Below, in pieces: positions 49,189 to 60,424 of a stretch of 64,000 nucleotides of DNA. Position 1 is the first letter of the stretch. Each line of letters begins with the position of its first letter. Below the pieces are notes generated by a model. The model had not been told where the DNA came from and did not search any database. It saw only the letters and a program-made list of their open reading frames with translations. The translations under genes were made by a program, and so were the position numbers. Origin of the DNA: Zopfochytrium polystomum (lineage: Eukaryota > Chytridiomycota > Chytridiomycetes > Chytridiales > Chytridiaceae). The stretch lies in NCBI GenBank assembly GCA_025765615.1, contig JAIVFJ010000255.1, positions 1-64,000 on the forward strand, read 5' to 3'.

Positions 49189-49511
49189 TGTTATGAATCA
49201 CCTCTGGAAACCTTCTGGAACCTTCTGGAACCTTCCAGAACATTCCTTCATGGAACCTTGTGGAACCTTCTGGAACCTTCTTTGCTTTCCTGACTTGTCT
49301 TGTTGTCATTGGTATCATTGGTATCATTGTATTACTAATTGCTCTTTCTGGACCTTTCTTGGAGTCTTGACAAGGAAGACTCTCAAAAGGTATAAAAGGG
49401 GGATGGGGGACCTGTCCCATCCCTCAAGTGAATTATTGTTTCCAATATAACCATCACTCCTCTCAGTTCCTTGCCTGCCATGCCTTGCCTTGTCCTGCCA
49501 TGTTCCTGACA
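49189..49511 (+). mobile_element. Solo LTR of the gypsy family
   Basis: 323 bp, opposite orientation to the full element, TGTTATGAATC...CCTGACA, with a perfect target duplication ATGGA (49184-49188 and 49512-49516). The TATAAAAG box is retained. Confidence 0.93.
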
Positions 49512-49516
49512 ATGGA

Positions 49517-50500
49517 GGAGGGGAGGGTCTGCTGGGATTGAGGACAATGAATGCCTCTGGGGTCTTGGGACGCAGGGCAGCTCTGACGTTACAAGAGATG
49601 GCTCTATTATAGGAGTTTTACTTTTGCGTGGAATTCACCTCCCCAACCCACTAATTGCCAACGAGCGAAGAGTTTTCCTTGCGGGAAAAGCGGGTGGGCT
49701 CAATAATTTTGGAAAATTACTTTAGTGTCAATATCTGTAAATGCATATTATCCTATTAGACCATGGCCGGTAATCAGTCCAGAAATGGACCGTAGTCCAT
49801 GGTCCACCATGCCTTGTCAGTAACCCGGACGGGAAGGTTGGGGACGACGCCGTTGTCGTCCCAGCAGGCGAGTGCCTGTGATCCTCACTCCAACGCAGAG
49901 CCAGCAGTGTCACACAGTTGGTGGTGGGGCCTGCTGCATTCCCCAGCTGCAGCCCCTTAAGAGGAGCCCCTGATGGGACTGTGTACTCACCTGGGTGCGT
50001 ACCACCTCTTGCTACCCTCATCGTCGCAAGCCAGATGGATTTGAAGGGATTGGTGCTGAAGGACAGAAATCAGATTGAAGAAAAAAGGAAAAAGAGAAAT
50101 GGCCCAAAAACAGAGAGAGAGAAAATTGACAAGTCAACCCTCCTGACTTGGAGCATCCACCACAAATGCTCAAGTTCCCCAACCCAATGCATGTATGTAC
50201 AAGTGCCAAAAATAAATAATTGGGCAGGCGTGGGGTACAGCCTGTCAGGCACCCCATCCCTCGGCAGTCAGGCAGTCTCTGTTAGTCACTGAAGAAGAAA
50301 ATATGTTGGGAAACCCCTGGTGCAACAAAAACTGTTAAGACAAAAGTAGTAAAAGCAGGCCGAATAATAAAGACAGGTTAGCCACAAATACACTTTGATA
50401 ATGCCTTGGAAACTAAAGAACTGGGATTAATAATAGGGGTCTGATCCTTGCAGTTTTATGACAGGTACACTTGCTTTTGCAAATAAAATCCCTTGACTTT
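49517..50500. other. Spacer, no gene recognised
   Basis: No protein or RNA motif seen. The GC-rich block at 49,770-50,030 has several short inverted repeats but no known family. Confidence 0.45.
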
Positions 50501-50519
50501 ATCACTGAGACCTCAGTGT

Positions 50520-51060
50520 AGTCTCACACCTTGGAGTGAGACAAGTTGTGTCTGGTTCTGTTAAGTGGAAAACAGTTCTGATTTGGTTCAACAGGCACCT
50601 CTGCACACTAACTGTTCCTTGTGTCTGCCCTTTGTCTTTCCAACCCCCTCCAACTCAGGGTTTGACTTGTTGTTTATTTCTTTTGTTGTTTCTTTTGATG
50701 GGTTGTTGTGGCTTGTCACTTCCCTTTCCAATTTAGTCAGTCTTACTGATTCAGTCAGTTCTGTCTCTGGCCTAACTTGGATTAAGCCTTGTGCCCCAGA
50801 TGAAAACCTTCTGTGTCTTGCACCATAGAATTATGCTTTCTTTTGTGATTGTGCTTGTTTCATGCTTTGGTGTGAGAAACCCCTCTTTTGTGTTAGAGAT
50901 TTATTTGTGTTTTTCTTGGCCTTTTTATGACCCCAAATACACTTTCCTGTCCAGTGCCCCCGGACACCCTCTTTTGCCCTTTTCATTGGTCGGTTTGGTA
51001 TTTAGGTCCATGCTCTAGTTTCCACCTATGGCCCTAGGTGAGGAGAGCACAGTCTCACAA
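50520..51060 (+). repeat. Interspersed repeat (family Y)
   Basis: Its two ends match, in reverse, 42,418-42,540 (GTGAGACAAGTTGTGTCTGG and about 110 bp more) and 36,590-36,808 (GGTATTTAGGTC...GAGCACAGTCTCACAAA). This shows that the gypsy element landed inside another copy. The middle parts have diverged. Confidence 0.65.
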
Positions 51061-51159
51061 ACGAGTCAAAACTGGTGGTGGCAGGTCTTGGGCAGGGGTG
51101 GAAAGCCAAAAAGTAGCATTGTTCATAGTGAATGAAGCATCTTTCCATCAGAGCAAAGT

Positions 51160-51850
51160 GTGAGATTCCTAATCTCACTGATCGTGGGTTTAGCTGGGGT
51201 CTCCCTAACAGCTCTTCCCCAGTTGTGACTATGTCATTATATTGGCCCCTATATTTATTTTTATCTTTATTACCATTCTCACATCCCTCACAAGCTCTAG
51301 TGTTTATCACTATAAAAGAGCATCCTGTGTTCCTTGTGCTGAATGAGCCTAAGCAAAAGGGGCACACCCCTTATTAATCCTATTCATTCTTATTTTTACT
51401 CCTTTTCCTTTTCTCTCATTTTTCCACCTTTCAATCCGCTGTCCCTGCACTGATGTGGCCTCAAAGCCTCAAATATGTTCACCCCAAATTTGGAGGCAGG
51501 GGAGACACTGGGTGGGGAGGGGGTGTGGCTGAAAGAGTGATTCATCCTTCCAAATTGTTCTTTCTTTCATTTTCTCTTTTGTCCCTTTCTTCCTTCTTTT
51601 CTTCTTTCTCTCCTCCCCTTCCCTATAAATACTTCCTCTCTTCTTCTCTTTTGTCCTTTATATCTACTCTCTCTCAATAAATCCTACCTAGGTAACAACG
51701 AATCCTTTTCTTTCCTCTTTGGTGTTTCTCCCCAGGCCAGTGCTACCAGACCAAGCTGGGGATGGAGTCCTCTTAAGCCAGTGCTATCAGACCAAGCTAG
51801 TAGAGGTGATTCCCCCAGGCCAGCGTGTGTATGCCAAGCTGGGTGCAAGG
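51160..51850 (+). repeat. LTR-like repeat (family X)
   Basis: Counterpart of 46,863-47,640. It contains a TGAGATTCCTAATCTCA palindrome at about 51,160, CTATAAATACTTCC (TATA-like) near 51,624, CAATAAATCC (poly(A)-signal-like) near 51,676, and a tail of repeated CAGACCAAGCT units. Confidence 0.6.
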
Positions 51851-52089
51851 TTTCTATCCCCTTTTGCTAAACTTTAGCAGCTGTCTCATGCCCTCAGCAT
51901 GAAATCGAGCTACCATTTTGCTAAAAGTGGTGGCTATGGATCTGTTTCTGATGCAAACTGGTAGCTATGTGACCAGCCATTGCCCACATTGACCTTAAAA
52001 AAAAAAAAACCTTGTCAAGAGACACTCAAGACTGCACCCTCCACCACCACCACCCCCCACCACCTTGCCACTGCCCTCCACCGCCTTCC

Positions 52090-52545
52090 CACTGCCAGAT
52101 CAACGTCAGATCAACATCAGATTGTTGTCAGATCGTCAGATAGTCATCAGATCGACTTCAGATTGACTCCAGAACCCTCCACCACCACCCCCCACCGCTT
52201 TGCCACTGCCAGATTGACGTCAGATCTTCATCAGATCGTCAGACCATCGTTAGGTCAACGTCAGATTGACTCCAGATCATCAGATTGACATCAGATCTTC
52301 ATCAGATTGACTCCAGATCGTCAGATTGACGTCAGATCTTCGTCAGATTGTCACATCATCGTCAGGTCAACGTCAGATTTTCGTCAGATTGTCTCCAGAT
52401 CATCATATCATCATCAGATTGTCGCCAGATTGACTCCAGATTATTACCAGAACGCCCAATTCTTGTCAGATTGCCAGATAATCATCCGATTGTTGTCAGA
52501 TCATCGTCAGATTGACTTCAGATTGCTGCCAGATTGCCTCCAGCA
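52090..52545 (+). repeat. 12-nt tandem repeats in the LINE leader
   Basis: Many degenerate copies of a TCAGATTGACGT / TCAGATCGTCAG-type dodecamer fill the leader before ORF1. Because 12 is a multiple of 3, the repeats stay open in frame with ORF1 but contain no ATG. Such arrays can act as internal promoters in LINEs. Confidence 0.8.
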
Positions 52546-52630
52546 ATCACTTTCCTCCTTCACCACCACAACCACATTGCAACCACATCACAACCTTTGT
52601 GCTGAATTGGGATTGGCACCCCCCTATTTC

Positions 52631-54271
52631 ATGAGCAGCCCACCTCCCTCCACGTTCTTCGGCACCCACGCTGATCAACACATATTGACAATCACCACCC
52701 AGCCAGACCCCACTATTGCCCCACTCACTGAACTTGACATCCTACGCTTTATCTCTACTTGCGACCTCACCATCCGACAGCGGCCCTTGCTCTCAAAGGA
52801 CCAGACTTCTTACTCGCTCGGCCTTCTGCATCCTTTGTCGGACGAACAGGCTGCCTGTCTTCAGACCACATCCCCACACATTAAATTTTCTTACACCTGT
52901 CGACTACCAGCTGCTGCCACAGAATTCACCAACGAACCTACCAACCAACTCGTACTCCAACACCTGGCTCCTGGAACTACTAGAAAGAACTTTGATGAGC
53001 AAAAGGACTCCCTGCGTCATGCAATCACCTCTGCTTTATCCTCGTGTGGCTCCATAATGGCTATTCATTTTGCACACCACCAGCTTTCCGCCTCCGCATC
53101 TGCCACAGTTCTTTTTGACGGCCCTCCTCACAATCCCCCTCAGTTCATAACTATTATGGGTGCAGGTGTCACTATTCGACCACTGGAACCTTCTGCAGAA
53201 AACCAGCGGCGAATCAGCGATGAAAAGCAACGCACAGCTGTCCTTTATAACATTCGTCGCTCCACAAGTATCTATGACCTTGAGGCCATCCAATATGAGT
53301 TTGGGTGCACGTCAGTTCGCATTCCAGGATTCTTCAACTCAGCAAAGGGCACTGCTGGCCTTTCGTCGTCTGCCCATTTTGTTTTTACAACCCGCGCATT
53401 GATGTTGCAAAAAACTAACCAATCAGTTGTCTTCAATGGCCGTGCACTCCCATTTCACCCACTCCAAAAGGAAGATTTCACTCCCTTCCCCTGCTGTCGC
53501 CGTTGTGGAAACTCCAACCATACCTCTCAATCTTGCAAAACTGGCCGCCCCTCTGGCTCCCTCCTTAACCAAGCCACTTCAGCAGATTCCAAAGACAACA
53601 GCCAGACAGCTCAGGCCCCTCCTGACACCACAACTCCCCCACCTGTCCTGCCTGCTCCCCCTCCTGTCCCTCCTCCACAGCTGCAGTCAATTTTGAAGGT
53701 CCTTGAAAACATCCAGCAACAGCTTCTCGCACAACAGACCTCCTTGCGCACAGAGCTGAAAGAGCATCAGACAACAGTACGCACTGACATCCAAAAACTC
53801 ACCACTCAGCTTTCCCAACTTGAGCCAATCCCTGCAGCACTGGAACACGGCTTAGCAAAGGTGGACCACGACATTCAGAGACTTGCAGCTGCTGCAGCCA
53901 ACGTGGACACTTCACTCAAAAACCATGCTGGCGCCATCCACAACCTAAATCAGCGAGTCACCACACTGGAGCCACTCACTGCACAATTGGACAGCCGCCT
54001 CAGCACAGTGGACACAACCACCCAGCTCCTCAGCTCTCGCCTCCGGACAATTGAAGAATGGTTGAAATACAATGACCCGATTGATGAGGACCTTGACGAC
54101 CGTTCCTCCGCTGAACCTTCTTCTACTACTACTGTCCCAGCTCGATCAGCTGTCACCACACACTCAAGCTCCAGTTCCTCTTCAACTCCTCCCAACAGAA
54201 CTGCCCCCAAACCTGCCCCCAAACCTGCCCCAAAAACTGCCTCAAAAACCAGGAACACTGCCTCAACTTGA
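52631..54271 (+). CDS. LINE ORF1 protein with CCHC knuckle
   Basis: 546 residues from ATG 52631, uninterrupted. The central part is a Gag-like region without strong motifs. A CCHC knuckle, CRRCGNSNHTSQSC, lies near residue 295. A Pro-rich linker follows, then a long heptad-like coiled coil (LQSILKVLENIQQQL through LSSRLRTIEEWLKY) and a Ser/Pro/Lys-rich tail. ORF1 proteins of this kind bind element RNA and form multimers. It is intact, unlike ORF2. Confidence 0.85.
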   Translation: MSSPPPSTFFGTHADQHILTITTQPDPTIAPLTELDILRFISTCDLTIRQRPLLSKDQTSYSLGLLHPLSDEQAACLQTTSPHIKFSYTCRLPAAATEFTNEPTNQLVLQHLAPGTTRKNFDEQKDSLRHAITSALSSCGSIMAIHFAHHQLSASASATVLFDGPPHNPPQFITIMGAGVTIRPLEPSAENQRRISDEKQRTAVLYNIRRSTSIYDLEAIQYEFGCTSVRIPGFFNSAKGTAGLSSSAHFVFTTRALMLQKTNQSVVFNGRALPFHPLQKEDFTPFPCCRRCGNSNHTSQSCKTGRPSGSLLNQATSADSKDNSQTAQAPPDTTTPPPVLPAPPPVPPPQLQSILKVLENIQQQLLAQQTSLRTELKEHQTTVRTDIQKLTTQLSQLEPIPAALEHGLAKVDHDIQRLAAAAANVDTSLKNHAGAIHNLNQRVTTLEPLTAQLDSRLSTVDTTTQLLSSRLRTIEEWLKYNDPIDEDLDDRSSAEPSSTTTVPARSAVTTHSSSSSSSTPPNRTAPKPAPKPAPKTASKTRNTAST

Positions 54272-54333
54272 CCAATATTCTTATTCATTCCTTTGTGAAA
54301 GCCCCTTTGCTATTGATATCACTCTTATTTCTT

Positions 54334-54334
<1 letters not shown>

Positions 54335-54365
<31 letters not shown>
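54335..54365 (+). repeat. A31 tract between LINE ORF1 and ORF2
   Basis: 31 uninterrupted A between the ORF1 stop and the ORF2 start. Confidence 0.95.
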
Positions 54366-54366
<1 letters not shown>

Positions 54367-54408
54367 AGAGACATTATTAGCAGGACTTCCTGCACCCCTT
54401 AGTCAACT

Positions 54409-57400
54409 ATGTCAACTAGCCCTGTGCCTAGCACACCACCCCCAACACCACCACCCCTCCCTCGCTTTGCAACTTGGAACATCCGTCGTGCCTTCCCCAC
54501 CAAGGCTGCATCTATCTTCCACTGGCTCGATCACACCAAAACCACCATCCTTGCCATTCAAGAAACTGGCTGCTCTGACACAGAGGCCACCCACTCCATT
54601 CGTCACATCACTAGGAATTACAAAGGTTTCTTCATATCCTCCACCCCCTCCCGTCACGCTGGCGTTGGTTTCATCATTTCATCTTCCCTGGCACCACACA
54701 TCACTGACGTCTCCCACTTTGGAACTCATGCGATTGCCCTCACCTTATCTTTTGCTCGACGCTCCATCCTCCTGCGAAATATTTACTGGCCTGCTGACCC
54801 CCAATCTGAGGAACTCCCTGACTTGCAAAAATGGTGCAACTCTCTTGCCTCATCTGACTCCACCTCACCCCACCAAGCCTACTGGTTTGGTGACTGGAAT
54901 GCCATCACTGACCCCCTTGATCACTCCACCAGAGCCCCCACACCTACTTCCCGCCATGGGTTCCTCCCCACCCTCTCCCTGAAAGGCTTTGTTGATTCCT
55001 TTAGACACCTGCACCCAGACTTACCCTCTTACACACACACTGCTGGCTCCTACTCCTCTCGTTTGGACAGCATTTGGCTCTCACCCCCTGCTCTTGACTA
55101 CGTCACTGAAGCTAACATTTCTTCTCCACTTGAAGAGCCCCATCTCACTGACACTTCAGACCACCTCCCCTTCAACATAATTCTTGCTTCCTCCCCCTTC
55201 CACACTTTTTCCCTTCTCCCCTCTGCGCTGGCAGGTCATCAAACCCCTGGAAGCTTCAGAGGAGCAACTCGACAATTACACTTCAGCCGTCTCAGTTGAG
55301 CTTGCCCCCCTCTCAGCAGCCCTTGCAGCCTTGGACAGCATTCTTCTCCCCTCCGAGCTTGAGTTCCTCCATTCTCCATCCCTACCCTTTCAATACCCCT
55401 CCCCAGAACGTGCATCACTCCTCGTCAGCCACCTTGACACACTCTCCACATCATTTCACGAGTTACTGCTTCGGCTTGGCAAAAAGTTCCTTCCTCACAA
55501 GGGAACCTCCTCAGTAGCGCCAAAGATAGATTGCCGTGCCAAACCATTCCTTGTTGCACGTTGGAAAGTAGAGAAACTGTGGGCACTTGCCAAAGACCCT
55601 GCGCATGATCTGGCTAACATCTTCCCTTCCATTCCTTTGACCCCATCTGAGTGGGGCGCAGATCAGTCTTACTCCTTCTTGTCCCACATCCACTCTCAGT
55701 ACAAAGCCCGCTTCTTGGACACAACTGACTATCGTGATGTTTTACTCCCCGCCCTCAACCGCCATCGCCAGGCCATCTACCGTGCCCAACGCCAGGCAGC
55801 AGAAAAGCACAAAATGGAGGACATTGCCACAGCTCTCACACATAGACACGACCTTTTCTCTTCTGGCAAGATAAAGACTGTCCTCAACAACGTCCTCAAC
55901 CGCACGCGCAGCAACTCTAGCATTGACCACATTCGCTATACTACTGCCGAAGGTCCCTCAATCACCCACGATCCTGACCTTGTCCCTGGTATCTGCCAAC
56001 AACAGGTCGAACACTGGTTTCGCCCTCGTACCCTCACTCCCTTCCCACCATCCTCTCCATTTCACTCTGAGATGCAACCCCGTCCCCACATCCCCCCAGA
56101 TCTTTTCTCCAAGGTTATGCTGCCCCCTTCTGCCAACGATGTCAAAAACGCTCTCACATCTCTTGCCTCAAACAAAGCCCCTGGCCCCTCCCAAATCTCC
56201 AGAGAGCTTCTCCTCGCAGCTGGTCCTGATGCTCTTGCATTCTTCTACTCCCTCATCATTCGCTCTTTTCTCTTCCTTGACATCCCAGACTCTTGGGCAT
56301 CTTCCTCCATCTTCCCCATACCCAAGAAAGCTGCTGTGGGGTGGTGACATCACTAACCTCCGTCCAATCAGCCTCTGCGAACTTGCTGCCAAAGTTGTTC
56401 AATCCATCCGTCTTTCTCGTATCTCTTCCATCCTCTCTTCTCACAATGTACTCCTTGGTCGCAACTTCTCTGCCCTACCTGGCTCTTCTCCTGACCCGCC
56501 TCTCCACCTGGTACGCTACGCCCTTGACCTTGCCCATTCCACTAAACAGCCCTTATACCTTCTCCTCAACGACATTAAGAAAGCTTTTGACAGTGCCCCT
56601 GTTGCTGGCCTCATTGCCTCCTGGGAACGTATTCACCTCCCCTCTTCTTATGTTCGCATGCGTGTCAATTCCCAACGTCGTTTTCGTTCCTCTGTCATCA
56701 CAGCTTTTGGCCCATCCCCTTCTTTCCCCATTGGCACTATGATTCAGCAAGGCTCCCTTGAGGGACCCCTTGATTGGCGTATCTTTTGGGACCCTGTTCT
56801 TTGCGTTCTTGATCGCTGTACCACCGGTTTCATTTTCTCAGTTCCCACCCCTCGTAACTTCCCTGTCCAATTCTTCAACCCCCCCACCCCCTGTTTCTGT
56901 TACTGGCTTTGCCCTTGTCGACGACACCAACATCCTCTCCAGCACCCTGGAGGATCTGCAGCTTCAGGCCGACCTCCTCTTTGAGTACCAGTCACATAAC
57001 GACATCGAGTCTAACACCAAGAAAATCTTCATCTCCGCCGTCAACACCCCGCGATCAGCACCTACCACCATTAACTGGGGCACCACAGTCCTTCCCATCC
57101 ACCCGCCAAACACCACCTTTCGACACCTAGGCAACTACTTCACAGCAGACGGTATGAGCTCAGCAGCACAGCAGCAAATCCTTTCCACCACCACCAATTT
57201 CCTCGACATTATCAAACACAAAAAGATGGGTGACAAAATTGCTTCTTACCTCATCCGTAACGTCCTCCTCCCACGTGTCCGCTTTCTGTGGAAAACTGCC
57301 ATTCTCCCCCGCACTTTCCTCAACAACCTCACCACACTCTGTCGCAAAACCTTCAAACGCCTGGTTGGCTACTGCACCTCTTTTCCCAATGCCCTCCTCC

Positions 57401-60069
57401 ATCACCCCATGACCCATAACCTCCCTGACTTTTACAATGAATACTGCTCTGACATGATTGTTGACCTCAACTCTCGCTTGAACTCCCCCTCTCTCATTGG
57501 CCACATAAGCCGTATCATGATGCACCGCCTCCAACTTGACCTGGCCTCTGGAGCTCCAGTTTTCTCACATCCCTAACCCTTGTCCCAGCCAAAAAAACAC
57601 TTCACCAAGTCTCTCATTCCCCTCCTTTTTAACCAACAAACATCCTTCCAATACTCTGGTCCACCCCTATTTTCTGTTCATGCTCACTCCATCAACTCAT
57701 TAGTTCCTTGGCATATTTTTCTCAAAGTGCTTCCCACTCTCCGTTCACACTCAGTCTTCTTTTTTGAATAACTTTTTGACCTCCGCCTCACCAGTCCTTC
57801 TTACAAAGACAGCTCTCTCCCTGACAAACTCTGTGAAGTGTACCACATCATTAAGACCTTTATTTTTGCTGCTCCCACCTTTGGCTCTCCAGTCTTTTAC
57901 CACAGCCCTCCTGATGGTCCTCTTTACAATCCCTTTTACCCATCTTCTTTGGATCCCCTTCACCATCCCCCCCTTGCTCGTGGCAGTTTTTTCCGTCTGA
58001 TGACCCCACCACAAGTGGAATTCTTCCGCATTGTTAACTGGACTCACACGCTCCCAAACCCCCAACTCCTTTCTCATCACTACTCCAGGCTCCCTGAACG
58101 CCTTCACCCTTCCTCCCACAATTTCCACTTGGTTCAATGCCTTGGCTGCCCCATTGGCTCCCCCCCATTCTCTTACCCCTGCAGCAAGCACATCTCTCCC
58201 TACAATCCAACTTCCCTTGCACACTCCACCTACACAGTCCCCATCAGCAGCCGCACAACTGCTACTGCAACTCGACCGTCCCAGCCCATCTTCTTTGTTA
58301 ACTCACCTTCCCCCACCACCGTTTTCACACCCACACCTTTCCCACTCCTCACCTCCCGCCACTCCACTTTCAATCCAGCTCCCTTCACGAATCCCTGCTT
58401 TCAACCAATGGACGTGCCCCTCCTCCCCTGCTGACCTTGCTCATACCCACCCATCCTTGACCTTTGACACTGATGGCTCCCTTCGCAAGGAGGGATTCAT
58501 GGCTGGCTCTGTTGTTTGCCTTGAGCTTAACTTTGAATTTTCTTTTGCCCTCCCTCCACTCTCTGCCTCTTCCACAACTGCTGAAATTGCTGCTCTCCTT
58601 GCTGCCCTCACCATCACTGCAAAGCTTTCCCTGCTCCCTCACTTTTCGACTTGACAATCTTGGAGTGGTTCACACCTTTGAGAAACTCTTTCCCTCAAAC
58701 TCCTTTAGTCCCCATCCACACAGCGAGCTCAACACACCTCCTCTCTCTGATTCCCTCCATCGTCTTTTGCACACCACTTCCCACCCCACCCTTTGGGCAT
58801 GTGTTGCAGCCACTCTACAGTCTTGGATTGGCCCCCCTCCACAAGTTTCCTGGGTTCGTGGACACAACGGCGACGCTGGCAACGAACGAGCAGACAAGCT
58901 GGCATCATCTGTACCCTCGACTTCCAACCCAACTTTGTTACCAATCCTCTCACAACAGATCCTCCCAGCCACTGCCTTCATCTCAAATACCCCCATCTTG
59001 GGCCAACTTTGACGACAACTGCGACTCCTCACAGGTCTCTCTCACCATTTTGCACTTCTGAACACCTCAGCCTTTGCCCACATCACCCACAACCCTGACC
59101 TAGTTCATTGGGAAGCCACATTTCTTGTTCTCCACTCTGGAATTAAACCCTCTTCCCTCTTTGGCACCCTCCCTGGCTCTGCTCGTCGCAAGTATCGACT
59201 TCAAATCCTCAGCAACACTTTGCCCACCCAAAAAGTTCTACACCAACGACACCCTCAAGTCTACCCTGATGGGCTCTGCTGTCGATGCCACCACGCTCTG
59301 GAAACCACAGAGCATGTCTGGCAATGCCCTGCAGCTGCCGACGCCATTGCTATGATTCGCAACACCTTTGCTGAAACTCTTTCCTCCTCTGTTCCTCCTG
59401 CACCTCAGTGGCCACTCTCCTCCTCAAGCCCATCCCATTTACTGGCTCTCCCGCCCTGAATTTCTCTTTGATGATCAATCTTGTATCAATTTTTCCTCCC
59501 TCCTTCGTGGCTTCATCCCTCAATCCTTTTATGACACCTTATTCTCACGTGATAACCCTGCTGCCTCTGTCCTTAAAACCCTTGTCACCGCTTTCCATCA
59601 GCTCCTTCTTGACGCCCATCGACTTATTTGGATCCCCCGTTGCGACGACACTATCTCTTGGGAGAAGTCAAAGTCCATCAAGCCCTCTGACAAGCGCTCC
59701 AAGCCCCGCAGATCCCCTCCACCAAATTCCCAGGCCTCACCCTCGTTCCACGGCCTCTCACCCACTGTCTTCTCCAAACATCAACTCTTCCCTCCCTCCC
59801 ACTCCATCATCCCACAGAACTCGTAACAGCTCCTCACAACCCTCTCAACCTCGCTGCACCACGTGTAGTCGCCGGCACTCCACTGACACTTGCCCAGGCA
59901 TCTGGCTTTTGCGCACCAAGGCTTCTTCCAGATGGATTGACCACTACCTCGGCCGCATAAAACTTGTTGCAGGCATTATTTGGCTTCACCACACAATACA
60001 ACTCCCCTCACGCCAACAAGCAAGAGCCACTCGTCACCCATCTCCTGCTGAGCCCCCTGACGTTCACTG
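54409..60069 (+). pseudogene. LINE ORF2: endonuclease, reverse transcriptase, RNase H, zinc knuckles; frame-shifted
   Basis: Starts at ATG 54409. The endonuclease is in the first frame (to about 55,200): FATWNIRR, AIQETGCSD, YWFGDWNAI, SRLDSIWLS, DTSDHLPF. The frame changes near 55,200. RT begins with LASNKAPGPSQISRELL and PDSWASSSIFPIPKK, shifts at about 56,340 (a GGGG/CTGCTGTGGGG region) to ITNLRPISLCE and LNDIKKAFDS, and shifts again near 56,880 (C-rich) to GFALVDDTNIL, the catalytic box. RNase H is split: DTDGSLRKEG and TTAEIAALLAAL (58,460-58,610), then RLDNLGVV and RGHNGDAGNERAD (to about 58,910). CCRCHHALETTEHVWQC (about 59,277-59,330) and CTTCSRRHSTDTC (about 59,850) are zinc knuckles. 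At least four frame changes, several at homopolymers. Confidence 0.88.
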
Positions 60070-60244
60070 AGCCACTGTTGCCCTTCTCAATCTTGACATG
60101 GGCTGTTGCCTAATCTGACTTATCCCAACCCTCCGATCTTTCACAGATGCTCCCCTCTCTTACACTGACATCCTTCAGACTCACTTCTCTATTTTCTTGA
60201 TTCTGTGTTTTCCCCTTCTCCTTTGATCATTGTGGCTTTATGTG

Positions 60245-60380
60245 CGGTGGAGATGCCTGACGACCCTGTAAGTCCGTAGCGCATGGGGTGGGTTTGCTGA
60301 GGTGATACCTGGACGTAGTCCATTACGGTTCACCGTTGATGGCTCTTTCTCTTCCCGCCAGCCCCTCTGGGGCTGGAACA

Positions 60381-60420
<40 letters not shown>
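60245..60420 (+). other. LINE 3' tail recognised by its own RT (shared with SINE)
   Basis: From GTGCGGTGGAGATGCC to the A tail. This segment is also the tail of the SINE at 31594-31880. The hairpin stem CAGCCCC/GGGGCTG is identical in both, while the 3-nt loop differs (TCT here, TTC in the SINE). Confidence 0.85.

Positions 60421-60424
<4 letters not shown>

Larger units (their letters stand above)
51980..60420 (+). mobile_element. Non-LTR retrotransposon (LINE; endonuclease-RT-RNase H), frame-shifted
   Basis: Covers a 12-nt tandem-repeat leader, ORF1, an A31 tract, ORF2 and a 3' region ending in a 38-nt A tail (60383-60420) preceded by the CAGCCCC/GGGGCTG hairpin. The domain plan (apurinic-type endonuclease, reverse transcriptase, RNase H, CCHC knuckle) fits the fungal Tad/I-like group. 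The 5' boundary is uncertain; the only candidate target duplication is a short CCTTAAA at 51,995 and 60,421. ORF2 has several frame changes, so this copy is dead although its 3' end is well preserved. Confidence 0.88.
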
